Shown: positions 57,149 to 64,000 of the stretch, one piece after another
Layout of the letters: every line of letters starts with the position of its first letter
Position numbering within the stretch: position 1 is the stretch's first letter
From: Bordetella genomosp. 2
Lineage (GTDB): Bacteria; Pseudomonadota; Gammaproteobacteria; Burkholderiales; Burkholderiaceae_B
Length of the DNA stretch: 64,000 nucleotides
Assembly (NCBI RefSeq): GCF_002261345.1
Contig: NZ_NEVT01000001.1
Span: 46,928 to 110,927 of the forward strand
Reading direction: 5' to 3'
Made by a program: the position numbers and the translations under genes
The notes under the pieces: generated by a model
What the model was told of the DNA's origin: nothing
Database searches by the model: none
The model's input: only the letters and a program-made list of their open reading frames with translations

Positions 57149-59236
57149 ATGACTGACCACGACGATATCCCGTCGAACCCGACGGCGACAGCCCATTTCA
57201 ACGACATCGTGCGGCGCGCCTTGTCGCGCCGCGGTTTTCTGAAAGCCGGCCTGGGCGCGGGCGCGGTGGGCTTCATGGGCACCAGCCTGACGGCCTGTGG
57301 CAGCGGCAGCGATGATGATGACGACGACGCCGGCCCCGGGAATGGCGGCAACCCGCCGCCGCAACCGGTGAACATGGGGTTCAAGGCGGTGCCCATCAGC
57401 GTCGCCGACACCGTGACCGTGCCGGAAGGCTATGCCTGGGCAGTCATCAACCGCTGGGGCGACAAGCTGCACGCCAATTCTCCCGCGTTCCGCGCCGACG
57501 CCGGCAACACCGGCGACGAGCAGGCCCTGCAGATCGGCTACAACCACGACGGGATGCACTTTTTCCCGATCGACGGCACCAACAGCACGTCGGGCAGCAG
57601 CGACGAAGGCCTGATGGTGACCAATCACGAATACATCACGCCGCACTACTTCTTCCCGCTGGGCGTGGAGCCCGGCAATGCCGAATGGACGCTCGACTGG
57701 GTGCGCAAGTCGCAATATGCGCAGGGCGTGTCGGTGATCCACATGCGCCGCAATGGCAACCAGTGGGAGCCCGTGCTGGATTCGCCGTTCAACCGCAGCA
57801 TCAACGGCACCACCGCCATGCAGCTGGTCGGGCCGGCCGCCGGCAGCCGCCTGACGCGCACCAACGCCGACGCCACCGGCACGCGCGTGTTCGGCACCTT
57901 CGGCAACTGCGGCAACGGCTACACGTTGTGGAACACCTACCTGACTTGTGAAGAGAACTTCACCGATTACTTCGGCGTCGGCACGAAGGACGCGGCCACC
58001 GTCGACTACCCGGATGCGGAATTCCAGGCTCACATGGAGCGCTACAAGGGCAGCGGCAAGACGTCGAGCAGCTCGTATCGCTGGGACACGCACGACACGC
58101 GGTTCGACTGGTCCGAAGAGCCGAACGAATACAACCGTTTCGGCTGGGTGGTGGAGATCGACCCGTTCGACCCCAACTCCACTCCCAAGAAACTGACCGC
58201 CCTGGGCCGCTTCAAGCATGAGAATGCCGCCATGTCGCTGGCCGACGACGGCCGCGTGGTGGTGTACATGGGCGACGACCAGGTCAGCGAGTACGTGTAC
58301 AAGTTCGTGTCCGACGGCAAGTACGATCCGGCCACGCCGGCGCTGAACCGCCTGCTGCTGGACCGCGGCACGTTGTACGTGGCGCGCTTCCTGGCCGGCG
58401 ACACCGAGGGCGACGCCATGGGCACCGGCGAATGGGTGCCTCTCAAGCTGGACACGCCGGCGCTGGCCGGCGGCACGCTGGGCGACCTGTTCAACCAGGA
58501 TATGGGCGAATTGCTGGTCAAGACCCGCCAGGCCGCCGATGCGGTCGGCGCCACGCCCATGGACCGCCCCGAATGGGTGGCCGTGCATCCCGCCACGCGC
58601 GAGGTGTACGTGACCATGACCAACAACAGCAGCCGCGGCAGCGGCAAGGCGCGCTATCCCGGCGGCCCCAACCACCCGGACGCCGACGAGGCCAACCCGC
58701 GCGTGGACAATATCTACGGCCAGATCGTGCGCTGGCGCGAGCAGGATGGCAATCCCACGGCCCTCAGCTTCGAATGGGACATCTTCGTGCTGGCCGGTAA
58801 CCCGACGCTGTACGACAAGACCGATCCGCGCAGCGGCTCGGACAATGTCACGGTGGACAACACCTTCAACAGCCCCGACGGCCTGGCGTTCGATCCGCGC
58901 GGCCTGCTGTGGATCGAGACCGACGGCAACTACTCCAATGCCGACGAGTACGCGGGCCAGGGCCACAACCAGATGCTGGTGGCCAACCCGGCGACGCGCG
59001 AGATCCGCCGCTTCATGACCGGCCCGGTGGGCTGCGAAGTGACCGGCATCACCTGGACGCCGGACCAGAAGTTCCTGTTCATCAACATCCAGCACCCCGG
59101 TGAAGGTCCCGGCGTGGCGTCGGCCCAGGCCGACCCGCTGCAGGCCTCCACCTGGCCCGACGGCGCGCAGGCCAGCCGGCCGCGTCCGGCGACCGTGGTG
59201 ATCTGGAAAGAAGACGGCGGCATCATCGGTACGTGA
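57149..59236 (+). CDS. PhoX family alkaline phosphatase (DUF839), Tat-exported
   Basis: A 695-residue phosphatase. The N-terminus has a twin-arginine signal, SRRGFLKAGLGAGAVGF, with a cysteine after it (SLTACGSG) that could be a lipid anchor site. The family segments NHEYITPHYFFP and TCEENFTDYFG, near the metal centre, are present. PhoX enzymes use calcium and iron and release phosphate from organic monoesters outside the cytoplasm. The ATG at 57149 follows AGGAAAA at good spacing and gives the Tat signal directly. It is a single-gene unit, with no pstS or phoB near. Confidence 0.93.
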   Translation: MTDHDDIPSNPTATAHFNDIVRRALSRRGFLKAGLGAGAVGFMGTSLTACGSGSDDDDDDAGPGNGGNPPPQPVNMGFKAVPISVADTVTVPEGYAWAVINRWGDKLHANSPAFRADAGNTGDEQALQIGYNHDGMHFFPIDGTNSTSGSSDEGLMVTNHEYITPHYFFPLGVEPGNAEWTLDWVRKSQYAQGVSVIHMRRNGNQWEPVLDSPFNRSINGTTAMQLVGPAAGSRLTRTNADATGTRVFGTFGNCGNGYTLWNTYLTCEENFTDYFGVGTKDAATVDYPDAEFQAHMERYKGSGKTSSSSYRWDTHDTRFDWSEEPNEYNRFGWVVEIDPFDPNSTPKKLTALGRFKHENAAMSLADDGRVVVYMGDDQVSEYVYKFVSDGKYDPATPALNRLLLDRGTLYVARFLAGDTEGDAMGTGEWVPLKLDTPALAGGTLGDLFNQDMGELLVKTRQAADAVGATPMDRPEWVAVHPATREVYVTMTNNSSRGSGKARYPGGPNHPDADEANPRVDNIYGQIVRWREQDGNPTALSFEWDIFVLAGNPTLYDKTDPRSGSDNVTVDNTFNSPDGLAFDPRGLLWIETDGNYSNADEYAGQGHNQMLVANPATREIRRFMTGPVGCEVTGITWTPDQKFLFINIQHPGEGPGVASAQADPLQASTWPDGAQASRPRPATVVIWKEDGGIIGT

Positions 59237-59264
59237 CGCGCGTCGCCGCGCGGCCGCCATGGGC

Positions 59265-59292
59265 GGGGGTGGCCGGTTCCGGCCGGCCCCCC
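59265..59292. terminator. strong hairpin between convergent PhoX and methyltransferase genes
   Basis: GGGGG-T-GGCCGG, TT and CCGGCC-GG-CCCCC form a long GC-rich stem with small internal bulges, between two convergent stop codons. No U-tract follows, so it is likely a bidirectional barrier, not a classical terminator. Confidence 0.5.
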
Positions 59293-59302
59293 GCGTGGCG
59301 GG

Positions 59303-60169
59303 TCATACCTGTGCCACCAGCAGCTCTTCCGCGTTGTCGGGCGGGCGCAGGCCGTCCGCGCGGCCCTGGAAATAGCGCGCGGCCAGTTCGGCCGCGGGCA
59401 CATGCCGCGCGCTGCCGAAGCCGGCTGCGCGCGCCAGCGCGAGGATGGCGGGCGGCGCGAAGAAACTGAGGAACGGCGTGCCGCTGGCGCGCGCACCCTG
59501 GCAGGCCATTTCGAGGCCCGGCCGCACTTCCGGACCCGCCAGTTCCAGCGGCAGCAGGAACGTCATGGCGAACATCGAACCCGGCGCAAAGGCCGCGACG
59601 TGGCGCAGGGTGGCCGCGTTGGCTTCCTGGGTGAGATACATGCTGACGCCGGTGGACGCGACGACTGCCGGCTTGCCGCGATCGAAGCCGGCGCCCGCCA
59701 GGGCGTCCCACCAGGTCTGGCCCGCTTCGAAGTCGACCGGCACGAAGCGCAGCCAGCCGGGCAGGCCGTACCCCAGCTCTTGCAGGCGCCGGCGTTTCCA
59801 TGCCTGCGGGCCCGGGCGGTCGATCTCGAATATCTTGAGCCGGGAGGCGATTTCCGGCCTGCGCTGCGCGAAGCTGTCCAGGCCGGCGCCGAGAATGACG
59901 TACTGGTCGAGCCCGCGGGCGGCCTGCTCCGCCACCAGGTCTTCGATGAAACGGGCGCGCGCCACGATGGAGGCGCGGAACGGACGGGTGAACCGCGGGT
60001 CCATGTCGCCGCGGTTGCGCCAGTCGTCGCCCGGCGCCAGCAGCGCCAGCCCGACGCGGTCTTCCAGGATGTGCGGCGGCGGGTCGATCTCGCGGTGCAG
60101 GGCGCGCCACAGCGCCACGCGCGCCGCCGTGCTGTCGGGCGCGCCGTCTTCTTGGGGATCGCTGCCCAT
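59303..60169 (-). CDS. class I SAM-dependent methyltransferase (TIGR00027 type)
   Basis: A 288-residue methyltransferase of the family with the SAM-binding motif YVILGAGLDSFAQR near residue 89 and an N-terminal DDRxxLALL-like region. GGAG at good spacing precedes the ATG at 60169; the frame is open further upstream. It is the third gene of a tight RHH-VOC-methyltransferase set (five-base gap to the VOC gene). The substrate is unknown; family members are often leucine carboxymethyltransferase-like. Confidence 0.88.
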   Translation of the reverse strand: MGSDPQEDGAPDSTAARVALWRALHREIDPPPHILEDRVGLALLAPGDDWRNRGDMDPRFTRPFRASIVARARFIEDLVAEQAARGLDQYVILGAGLDSFAQRRPEIASRLKIFEIDRPGPQAWKRRRLQELGYGLPGWLRFVPVDFEAGQTWWDALAGAGFDRGKPAVVASTGVSMYLTQEANAATLRHVAAFAPGSMFAMTFLLPLELAGPEVRPGLEMACQGARASGTPFLSFFAPPAILALARAAGFGSARHVPAAELAARYFQGRADGLRPPDNAEELLVAQV

Positions 60170-60174
60170 GGCCG

Positions 60175-60522
60175 TCACTCCGTGCCGGATCGCGGCGCCT
60201 GCACGCGCCAGATGCGGCCGTCCGGGTCGCGCACGGTCATCTCGCGGGTGCCCCAATGGGTATCTTCGAAGGGCGTGACGACCTCGACGATGGGGTCCGG
60301 GCGGGCCTGGTCATCCGGCGCTTTCAGCACGAGATGCGCCTCGGGCGGCTGATCGGCCGGCACTTCGGCAATGAACAGATAGGGGCCATTGCCGCTGCGC
60401 AGTTGCCCGGAATGGTGGTCGGTCTCGAACTCCAGGCTGAAGCCCAGGGCCTGGAAGAACTTGGCGGACTTGCCCCAGTTGTGGGTCGTCAGGAAAACGG
60501 CTTCGATGCCTTCGGTTTGCAT
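60175..60522 (-). CDS. VOC family (glyoxalase/bleomycin-resistance fold) protein
   Basis: A 115-residue single VOC domain. Segments such as AVFLTTHNWGKSAKFFQALGFSLEFE and the final MTVRDPDGRIWRVQ are typical. VOC proteins are metal-dependent isomerases, dioxygenases or antibiotic-binding proteins. It starts one base after the RHH gene's stop and ends five bases before the methyltransferase start, so all three are one operon. Confidence 0.9.
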   Translation of the reverse strand: MQTEGIEAVFLTTHNWGKSAKFFQALGFSLEFETDHHSGQLRSGNGPYLFIAEVPADQPPEAHLVLKAPDDQARPDPIVEVVTPFEDTHWGTREMTVRDPDGRIWRVQAPRSGTE

Positions 60523-60523
60523 G

Positions 60524-60700
60524 TCATTTCTCCTCTGCAGGTGATGGCCGCTCGCCCTGCTGCGCAGCGAGATAGGCGCGCAGCGCGTCGGCGACGAGCG
60601 CGGACAGCGATAGCTCCGCTTCGATCGCGTGGTGCTTCACCTGCCGGATCAGCCCGACCGGCAAGTACACGTTGAATTGCTTGACTTCATCATTGGCCAT
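60524..60700 (-). CDS. ribbon-helix-helix (CopG-type) DNA-binding protein
   Basis: A 58-residue protein that starts [20 protein letters not shown] (first strand and helix of an RHH fold) and has [19 protein letters not shown] as second helix. It is the first gene of the RHH-VOC-methyltransferase operon, and stops one base before the VOC start. An 18-base near-palindrome lies 20 bases upstream of its start, which fits autoregulation. No toxin-like partner is present, so I read it as a transcription regulator and not an antitoxin. Confidence 0.82.
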   Translation of the reverse strand: MANDEVKQFNVYLPVGLIRQVKHHAIEAELSLSALVADALRAYLAAQQGERPSPAEEK

Positions 60701-60719
60701 GGCGATCTTGGAAGCTAAT

Positions 60720-60737
60720 TTACTAGCATGCTAGCAA
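60720..60737. promoter_or_regulatory. operator-like palindrome upstream of the RHH gene
   Basis: CTAGCATGCTAG at 60723-60734 is a perfect 12-base palindrome and two further flanking base pairs match at each end (TT/AA), with one mismatch. It lies 20-37 bases upstream of the RHH start, where an autoregulatory site would be expected. Confidence 0.65.
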
Positions 60738-60803
60738 CCTGCCGGCGGCGCCGTCAACCGGGTCGCCGGGCCGGGCAGAACTAATGGGACGGAACGGCTG
60801 CGG

Positions 60804-61469
60804 TCAGTCGGGGCGGCGCGGGCATTCCGCGATGGTGCCCCAGGCGCGATTGGGCTCGCAATACTTGTTGCGGGCGTTCCAGGAGCACGTGGGGCGCTGG
60901 AAGAAACCCGTGTCGGCGCAGCGCGCCAGTTCGCGGCGCAGGGCGTCGCGCCAGCCGCTATTGTTGTTGGCCGGGGGCGCGGGCGCCTGGGCCACGGCGA
61001 CGGGCGGGTTGACCGTGTAGGCCTGCTGGCCGGGCGGCGGCACGGCGGTTGTGGTGGGCGGCAGGGCCTGCAGGTCGAGCGTGGTGACGTCGGACGGCCC
61101 CGACGGCAACGGCACTTGCGAGGCCGCCGCCAGGTCGCGCGCTTCGTCCATGGTGATGTTGTCGCGCGAGATGCGCACGGACGGGTCGGTGGTGGTCTCG
61201 AACAGCGACACCGTGGGCACCGTCCAGGCCTGGCCGCCGGGCTTGTCGGGCACGCCCAGCGTGCCGTCGACGCGCGGCTGCGGCGGCTGCGCCACGTAGG
61301 GCTTGCCATTGGCGTCCAGCACGGGCTCCTGGGACACCAGGCTTTCCTGGCCCGGCGCGGCCGAGGCTTTCGGCGCGTGCGCCACCAGCCAGTCGCCCAG
61401 TTGAATTCCGCCCCACGCTGCCGCGCCGAGCGCCAACAGAAGCGTTGCGAACAATACACGCCAAGACAT
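60804..61469 (-). CDS. conserved secreted or anchored protein with a C-terminal four-cysteine domain
   Basis: A 221-residue protein with an N-terminal hydrophobic segment (MSWRVLFATLLLALGAAAWG), a proline/alanine-rich middle and a C-terminal domain with four cysteines (CADTGFFQRPTC, then YCEPNRAWGTIAEC). The first helix may be a signal anchor or a signal peptide. The start at 61469 has GAGG at good spacing; an upstream ATG at 61481 is possible. I do not recognise a named family. It follows prfC by about 33 bases on the same strand. Confidence 0.75.
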   Translation of the reverse strand: MSWRVLFATLLLALGAAAWGGIQLGDWLVAHAPKASAAPGQESLVSQEPVLDANGKPYVAQPPQPRVDGTLGVPDKPGGQAWTVPTVSLFETTTDPSVRISRDNITMDEARDLAAASQVPLPSGPSDVTTLDLQALPPTTTAVPPPGQQAYTVNPPVAVAQAPAPPANNNSGWRDALRRELARCADTGFFQRPTCSWNARNKYCEPNRAWGTIAECPRRPD

Positions 61470-61502
61470 TGCTACCCTCATCTTTGGGCGGCCCCGCCCA
61501 GC

Positions 61503-63110
61503 CTACGCGTGGCTTCCGAAGACCTGGCCGCCGTGCTCGCGCATGGCGTGGAATTTCACATCCGGATACAGGTCTTCGGCCACGCGCAACTGCGCGGGCG
61601 AACCAATCAAAAAAGCCGCCGCATCAACCACATCATAGGCGATGTGCGCAGCATTGGCATCCATGAACTTGCGCAGCGCGCGCGGGTTCTCGGAGGTGAT
61701 CCAGCGCGCCATGGTGTAGCGCGACGGCAACATGCGGGCCTCGACTCCGTATTCGGTCTTCAGGCGGTGCGCCACGACCTCGAACTGGAGCTGGCCCACC
61801 GCGCCCAGCAGCAGCGTGCCGCCGGCCGCCTCGGGGCGGAACACCTGGATGGCGCCCTCTTCCCCCAGCTGCGTCAGGCCGACGCGCAACTGCTTGGTGC
61901 GCAAAGGATCTTTGACTTCCACCGCCTGGAAGAGTTCGGGCGCGAAGAACGGCAGGCCGGTGAAGCGCAGGCTTTCGCCCTCGGTGAGCACATCGCCCAG
62001 CTGCAGCACGCCGTGGTTGGGGATGCCGATGACGTCGCCGGCGTAGGCCTCGTCGAGCAGCTCGCGGCGCTGCGACAGGAACGACACGACGTTGTTGGGT
62101 CGCATTTCCTTGTTGGTGCGCGCCACCTTCAGGCGCATGCCGCGCTCGAAACGGCCCGAGCTCACGCGCACGAACGCCACGCGGTCGCGGTGGGCCGGAT
62201 CCATGTTGGCCTGCACCTTGAACACCACGCCGGTGAACTTGGGCTCCTGCGGCTCGACCAGGCGCTCCAGCGCCTGGCGCGGGCCCGGAGGCGGCGCCTG
62301 TTCGACCAGGGCGTCCAGCACTTCCTGCACGCCGAAGTTGTTGATGGCCGAACCGAAGAACACCGGCGTCTGCTTGCCGGCCAGGAAGGCATCGCGGTCG
62401 AACGCCGGCGCGGCTTCCTGGATGAGCTCGATCTCGCTGTTGGCCTGTTCGAAAGCCGAACCGAAGCGCCGGGCGATTTCGGGGTTGTCCAGGCCGTCGA
62501 TGATGTCGTCGTCGTCCGAGCGGCGCTCCTGTCCGGGGCGGAACACCCGCATGCGGTTGCGCCGGATGTCGAATACGCCGCCGAAGGCCTTGCCCATGCC
62601 CACCGGCCACGAGAACGGCACCGCGTCCATGCCCAGGTGGCCTTCGATCTCGGACAGCAGGTCGAGCGGCTCGCGCACCTCGCGGTCCATCTTGTTGATG
62701 AACGTGATGATGGGGGTGTTGCGCGCGCGGCACACCTGCAGCAGGCGGATAGTCTGCGGCTCGACGCCGTTGGCCGCGTCGATGACCATCAGCGCCGCGT
62801 CCACGGCCGTCAGCACGCGGTAGGTGTCTTCGGAGAAGTCCTGGTGGCCCGGCGTGTCGAGCAGGTTGATGACGCAGTCGCGGTACTCCATCTGCATCAC
62901 CGACGAGGCGACCGAGATGCCGCGTTGCTTCTCGATTTCCATCCAGTCGGACGAGGCGTGGCGCGACGCCTTGCGCGCCTTGACGCTGCCGGCGATCTGG
63001 ATGGCGCCCGCGAACAGCAGCAGCTTCTCGGTAAGCGTGGTCTTGCCGGCGTCGGGGTGGGAAATGATGGCGAACGTGCGTCGCCGGGCGACTTCTTGTG
63101 AAATATTCAT
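61503..63110 (-). CDS. prfC: peptide chain release factor 3
   Basis: A 535-residue translational GTPase. The P-loop is SHPDAGKTTLTEKLL near residue 19, the switch II region DTPGHQDFSEDTYR and the NKMD motif (INKMDRE) follow. Domains II and III of the EF-G/RF3 type complete the chain. RF3 recycles RF1/RF2 from the ribosome after termination. Length is normal. Confidence 0.96.
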   Translation of the reverse strand: MNISQEVARRRTFAIISHPDAGKTTLTEKLLLFAGAIQIAGSVKARKASRHASSDWMEIEKQRGISVASSVMQMEYRDCVINLLDTPGHQDFSEDTYRVLTAVDAALMVIDAANGVEPQTIRLLQVCRARNTPIITFINKMDREVREPLDLLSEIEGHLGMDAVPFSWPVGMGKAFGGVFDIRRNRMRVFRPGQERRSDDDDIIDGLDNPEIARRFGSAFEQANSEIELIQEAAPAFDRDAFLAGKQTPVFFGSAINNFGVQEVLDALVEQAPPPGPRQALERLVEPQEPKFTGVVFKVQANMDPAHRDRVAFVRVSSGRFERGMRLKVARTNKEMRPNNVVSFLSQRRELLDEAYAGDVIGIPNHGVLQLGDVLTEGESLRFTGLPFFAPELFQAVEVKDPLRTKQLRVGLTQLGEEGAIQVFRPEAAGGTLLLGAVGQLQFEVVAHRLKTEYGVEARMLPSRYTMARWITSENPRALRKFMDANAAHIAYDVVDAAAFLIGSPAQLRVAEDLYPDVKFHAMREHGGQVFGSHA

Positions 63111-63161
63111 GGTTGATGCGATTTTACCGGCGCCCTCGCGGCGCGCCGGCGCCGGGTGCCC

Positions 63162-63791
63162 TTACGCCTGCCGGCGGAAGGTGGCCAGGAAAACGCCCGC
63201 CAGGATGAACAGCGAGCCGAACATGCGGTTCATCCAGCGGATGTGGCGCGCGTCGCGCAGCAGTCGCAGCACTTTGGCGGCCAGCAGCGTATACACGCCC
63301 ATCGCCACCAGGTCCGTGAAGACCAGAGTGCCCGCCAGCGCGGCGTACTGCGGCGTGAGCGCGTGCGCGGGGTTCACGAACTGCGGCACCACCGCCAGCA
63401 GGAACACCGTGCCCTTGGGGTTCATGAGGTTCACCAGGATGCCGCGCACGACCAGTTCGCGCACCGAGAAGTGCGCGGGGTTGCCCGCATCCACCGCGAC
63501 CGGGGCGGCATCGGTGCGGATCTGGCGCACCCCCAGGTACACCAGGTAGGCGACGCCCAGGTACTTCATCACCGCGAAGGCGATCTCGGAGGTGGCCAGC
63601 ACCGCGCCCAGGCCGACCGCCACGATCACGAACTGGGCCAGGATGCCCAGGATCAGCCCGGCCGTGTTCCAGTAGCCGCGCGCGAAGCCGTACTTCAGGC
63701 CCGAGGTCATGGCCGAGATGGCGCCCGCCCCCGGCGAGAAGGAAATGGCCCAGGAGGCCACGAAGAAGGTCAGCCAGGTCGAGAGGGTCAT
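63162..63791 (-). CDS. LysE/RhtB family exporter
   Basis: A 209-residue protein with about six membrane helices, N-terminal SFSPGAGAISAMTSGLKYGF and internal NLMNPKGTVFLLAVVPQF. It belongs to the RhtB/homoserine-threonine exporter group. It is the second such exporter in the window. It is 51 bases upstream of prfC on the same strand. Confidence 0.9.
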   Translation of the reverse strand: MTLSTWLTFFVASWAISFSPGAGAISAMTSGLKYGFARGYWNTAGLILGILAQFVIVAVGLGAVLATSEIAFAVMKYLGVAYLVYLGVRQIRTDAAPVAVDAGNPAHFSVRELVVRGILVNLMNPKGTVFLLAVVPQFVNPAHALTPQYAALAGTLVFTDLVAMGVYTLLAAKVLRLLRDARHIRWMNRMFGSLFILAGVFLATFRRQA

Positions 63792-63839
63792 GTCGGTCAG
63801 GGGCGGCGCGCCGCCGGTGCGTGGAACAGGATACGAATA

Positions 63840-64000
63840 TTACTTGCCCAGCAGCGCTGCGCGGGGGGCGCCGGCGGGACGGCCCGAGCCGCGGTTGGCG
63901 CCGTCGGCGCCACGCGGCGCCTGCGGTTGCGCGCGGTTGTCGGCGCGATGGCCGCCGGCCGGGCGGTCGCCGCGCGCCGGCTGGGCCTGGCGCTGGCCGG
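63840..64000 (-). CDS. C-terminal tail of a truncated gene, probably a DEAD-box RNA helicase
   Basis: The minus-strand frame is open from the window edge to a TAA at 63842-63840. At least 53 residues rich in Arg, Gly, Gln and Pro are seen (for example ARGDRPAGGHRADNRAQPQ), ending ALLGK. Such basic RGG-like tails are found on RhlE-type helicases of Bordetella relatives. The catalytic part is outside the window, so the identity is a guess from composition. Confidence 0.5.
   Translation of the reverse strand, partial: GQRQAQPARGDRPAGGHRADNRAQPQAPRGADGANRGSGRPAGAPRAALLGK

Noticed and set aside
56720..59260. An 846-codon open frame on the minus strand opposite the PhoX gene
   Set aside because: It is antisense to a gene with a clear Tat signal and family motifs. 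The protein is compositionally biased (Val/Gly/Ala/His/Arg) with no domain, as expected of a shadow frame in GC-rich DNA.
60524..60700. RHH protein as antitoxin of a toxin-antitoxin pair
   Set aside because: The adjacent gene is a VOC protein, not a ParE/RelE or PIN-like toxin, and no other small toxin frame overlaps it.

Overview
The window is a GC-rich, gene-dense chromosomal segment that most resembles an Alcaligenaceae betaproteobacterium, probably Bordetella (B. bronchiseptica group). That assignment is an inference from orphan Bug-type periplasmic receptors, the long-form LeuA, LiuR-style control of leucine catabolism and general gene content; no rRNA or species marker is present. I saw no tRNA or rRNA gene, prophage, insertion sequence or CRISPR array, and no clearly broken gene. 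Two genes are cut by the window edges.

Layout. 1-4.0 kb: end of a polytopic DUF2157/GDYXXLXY membrane protein, gluQ, smg. 4.2-10 kb: a TAXI-type TRAP transporter facing two PLP enzymes. 10.1-14.9 kb: a translationally coupled acyl-CoA synthetase / APH-fold kinase / acyl-CoA dehydrogenase / SDR set that has the gene content of levulinate (4-hydroxyacid) catabolism, preceded by a canonical sigma-54 promoter. 15-19.6 kb: Bug receptor and LysR divergent from a ferritin-like diiron protein, a RidA protein and an esterase. 19.6-27.7 kb: a leucine-degradation operon (isovaleryl-CoA dehydrogenase, aceK, thiolase, two methylcrotonyl-CoA carboxylase subunits) behind a perfect 20-bp palindrome. 28-32 kb: amidohydrolase, second Bug receptor, YnfA, a LiuR-like MerR regulator and an MBL hydrolase; the same operator core lies between the last two.

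32-38.3 kb: LysE exporter, cystathionine beta-lyase, DsbA, SPOR protein, argS, two small conserved proteins. 38.3-48.1 kb: a ten-gene co-directional locus with a LacI regulator, two complete ABC importers and a GpdQ-type glycerophosphodiesterase. Two LacI-type operators with the same half-sites and spacing precede the regulator and the second importer. 48.2-52.4 kb: amidase, leuA with a long leader that encodes a leucine-rich peptide with clustered CTA codons, and an inner-membrane protein. 52.4-57 kb: rpoN, bfd, LysR, EamA transporter and bfr. 57-64 kb: a Tat-exported PhoX phosphatase, a small RHH-VOC-methyltransferase operon, a Cys-rich periplasmic protein, prfC, a second LysE exporter and the C-terminal tail of a truncated gene.

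The main theme is regulated carbon and amino-acid metabolism: leucine is made (attenuated leuA) and degraded (LiuR operon), a sigma-54 promoter faces a 4-hydroxyacid catabolic cluster while rpoN itself is in the window, and a phosphodiester uptake and hydrolysis locus has its own repressor. Four short genes or control elements that a length-filtered gene call would miss are reported: the leuA leader peptide, a 58-aa RHH regulator, the overlapping bfd promoter/operator and the sigma-54 promoter.
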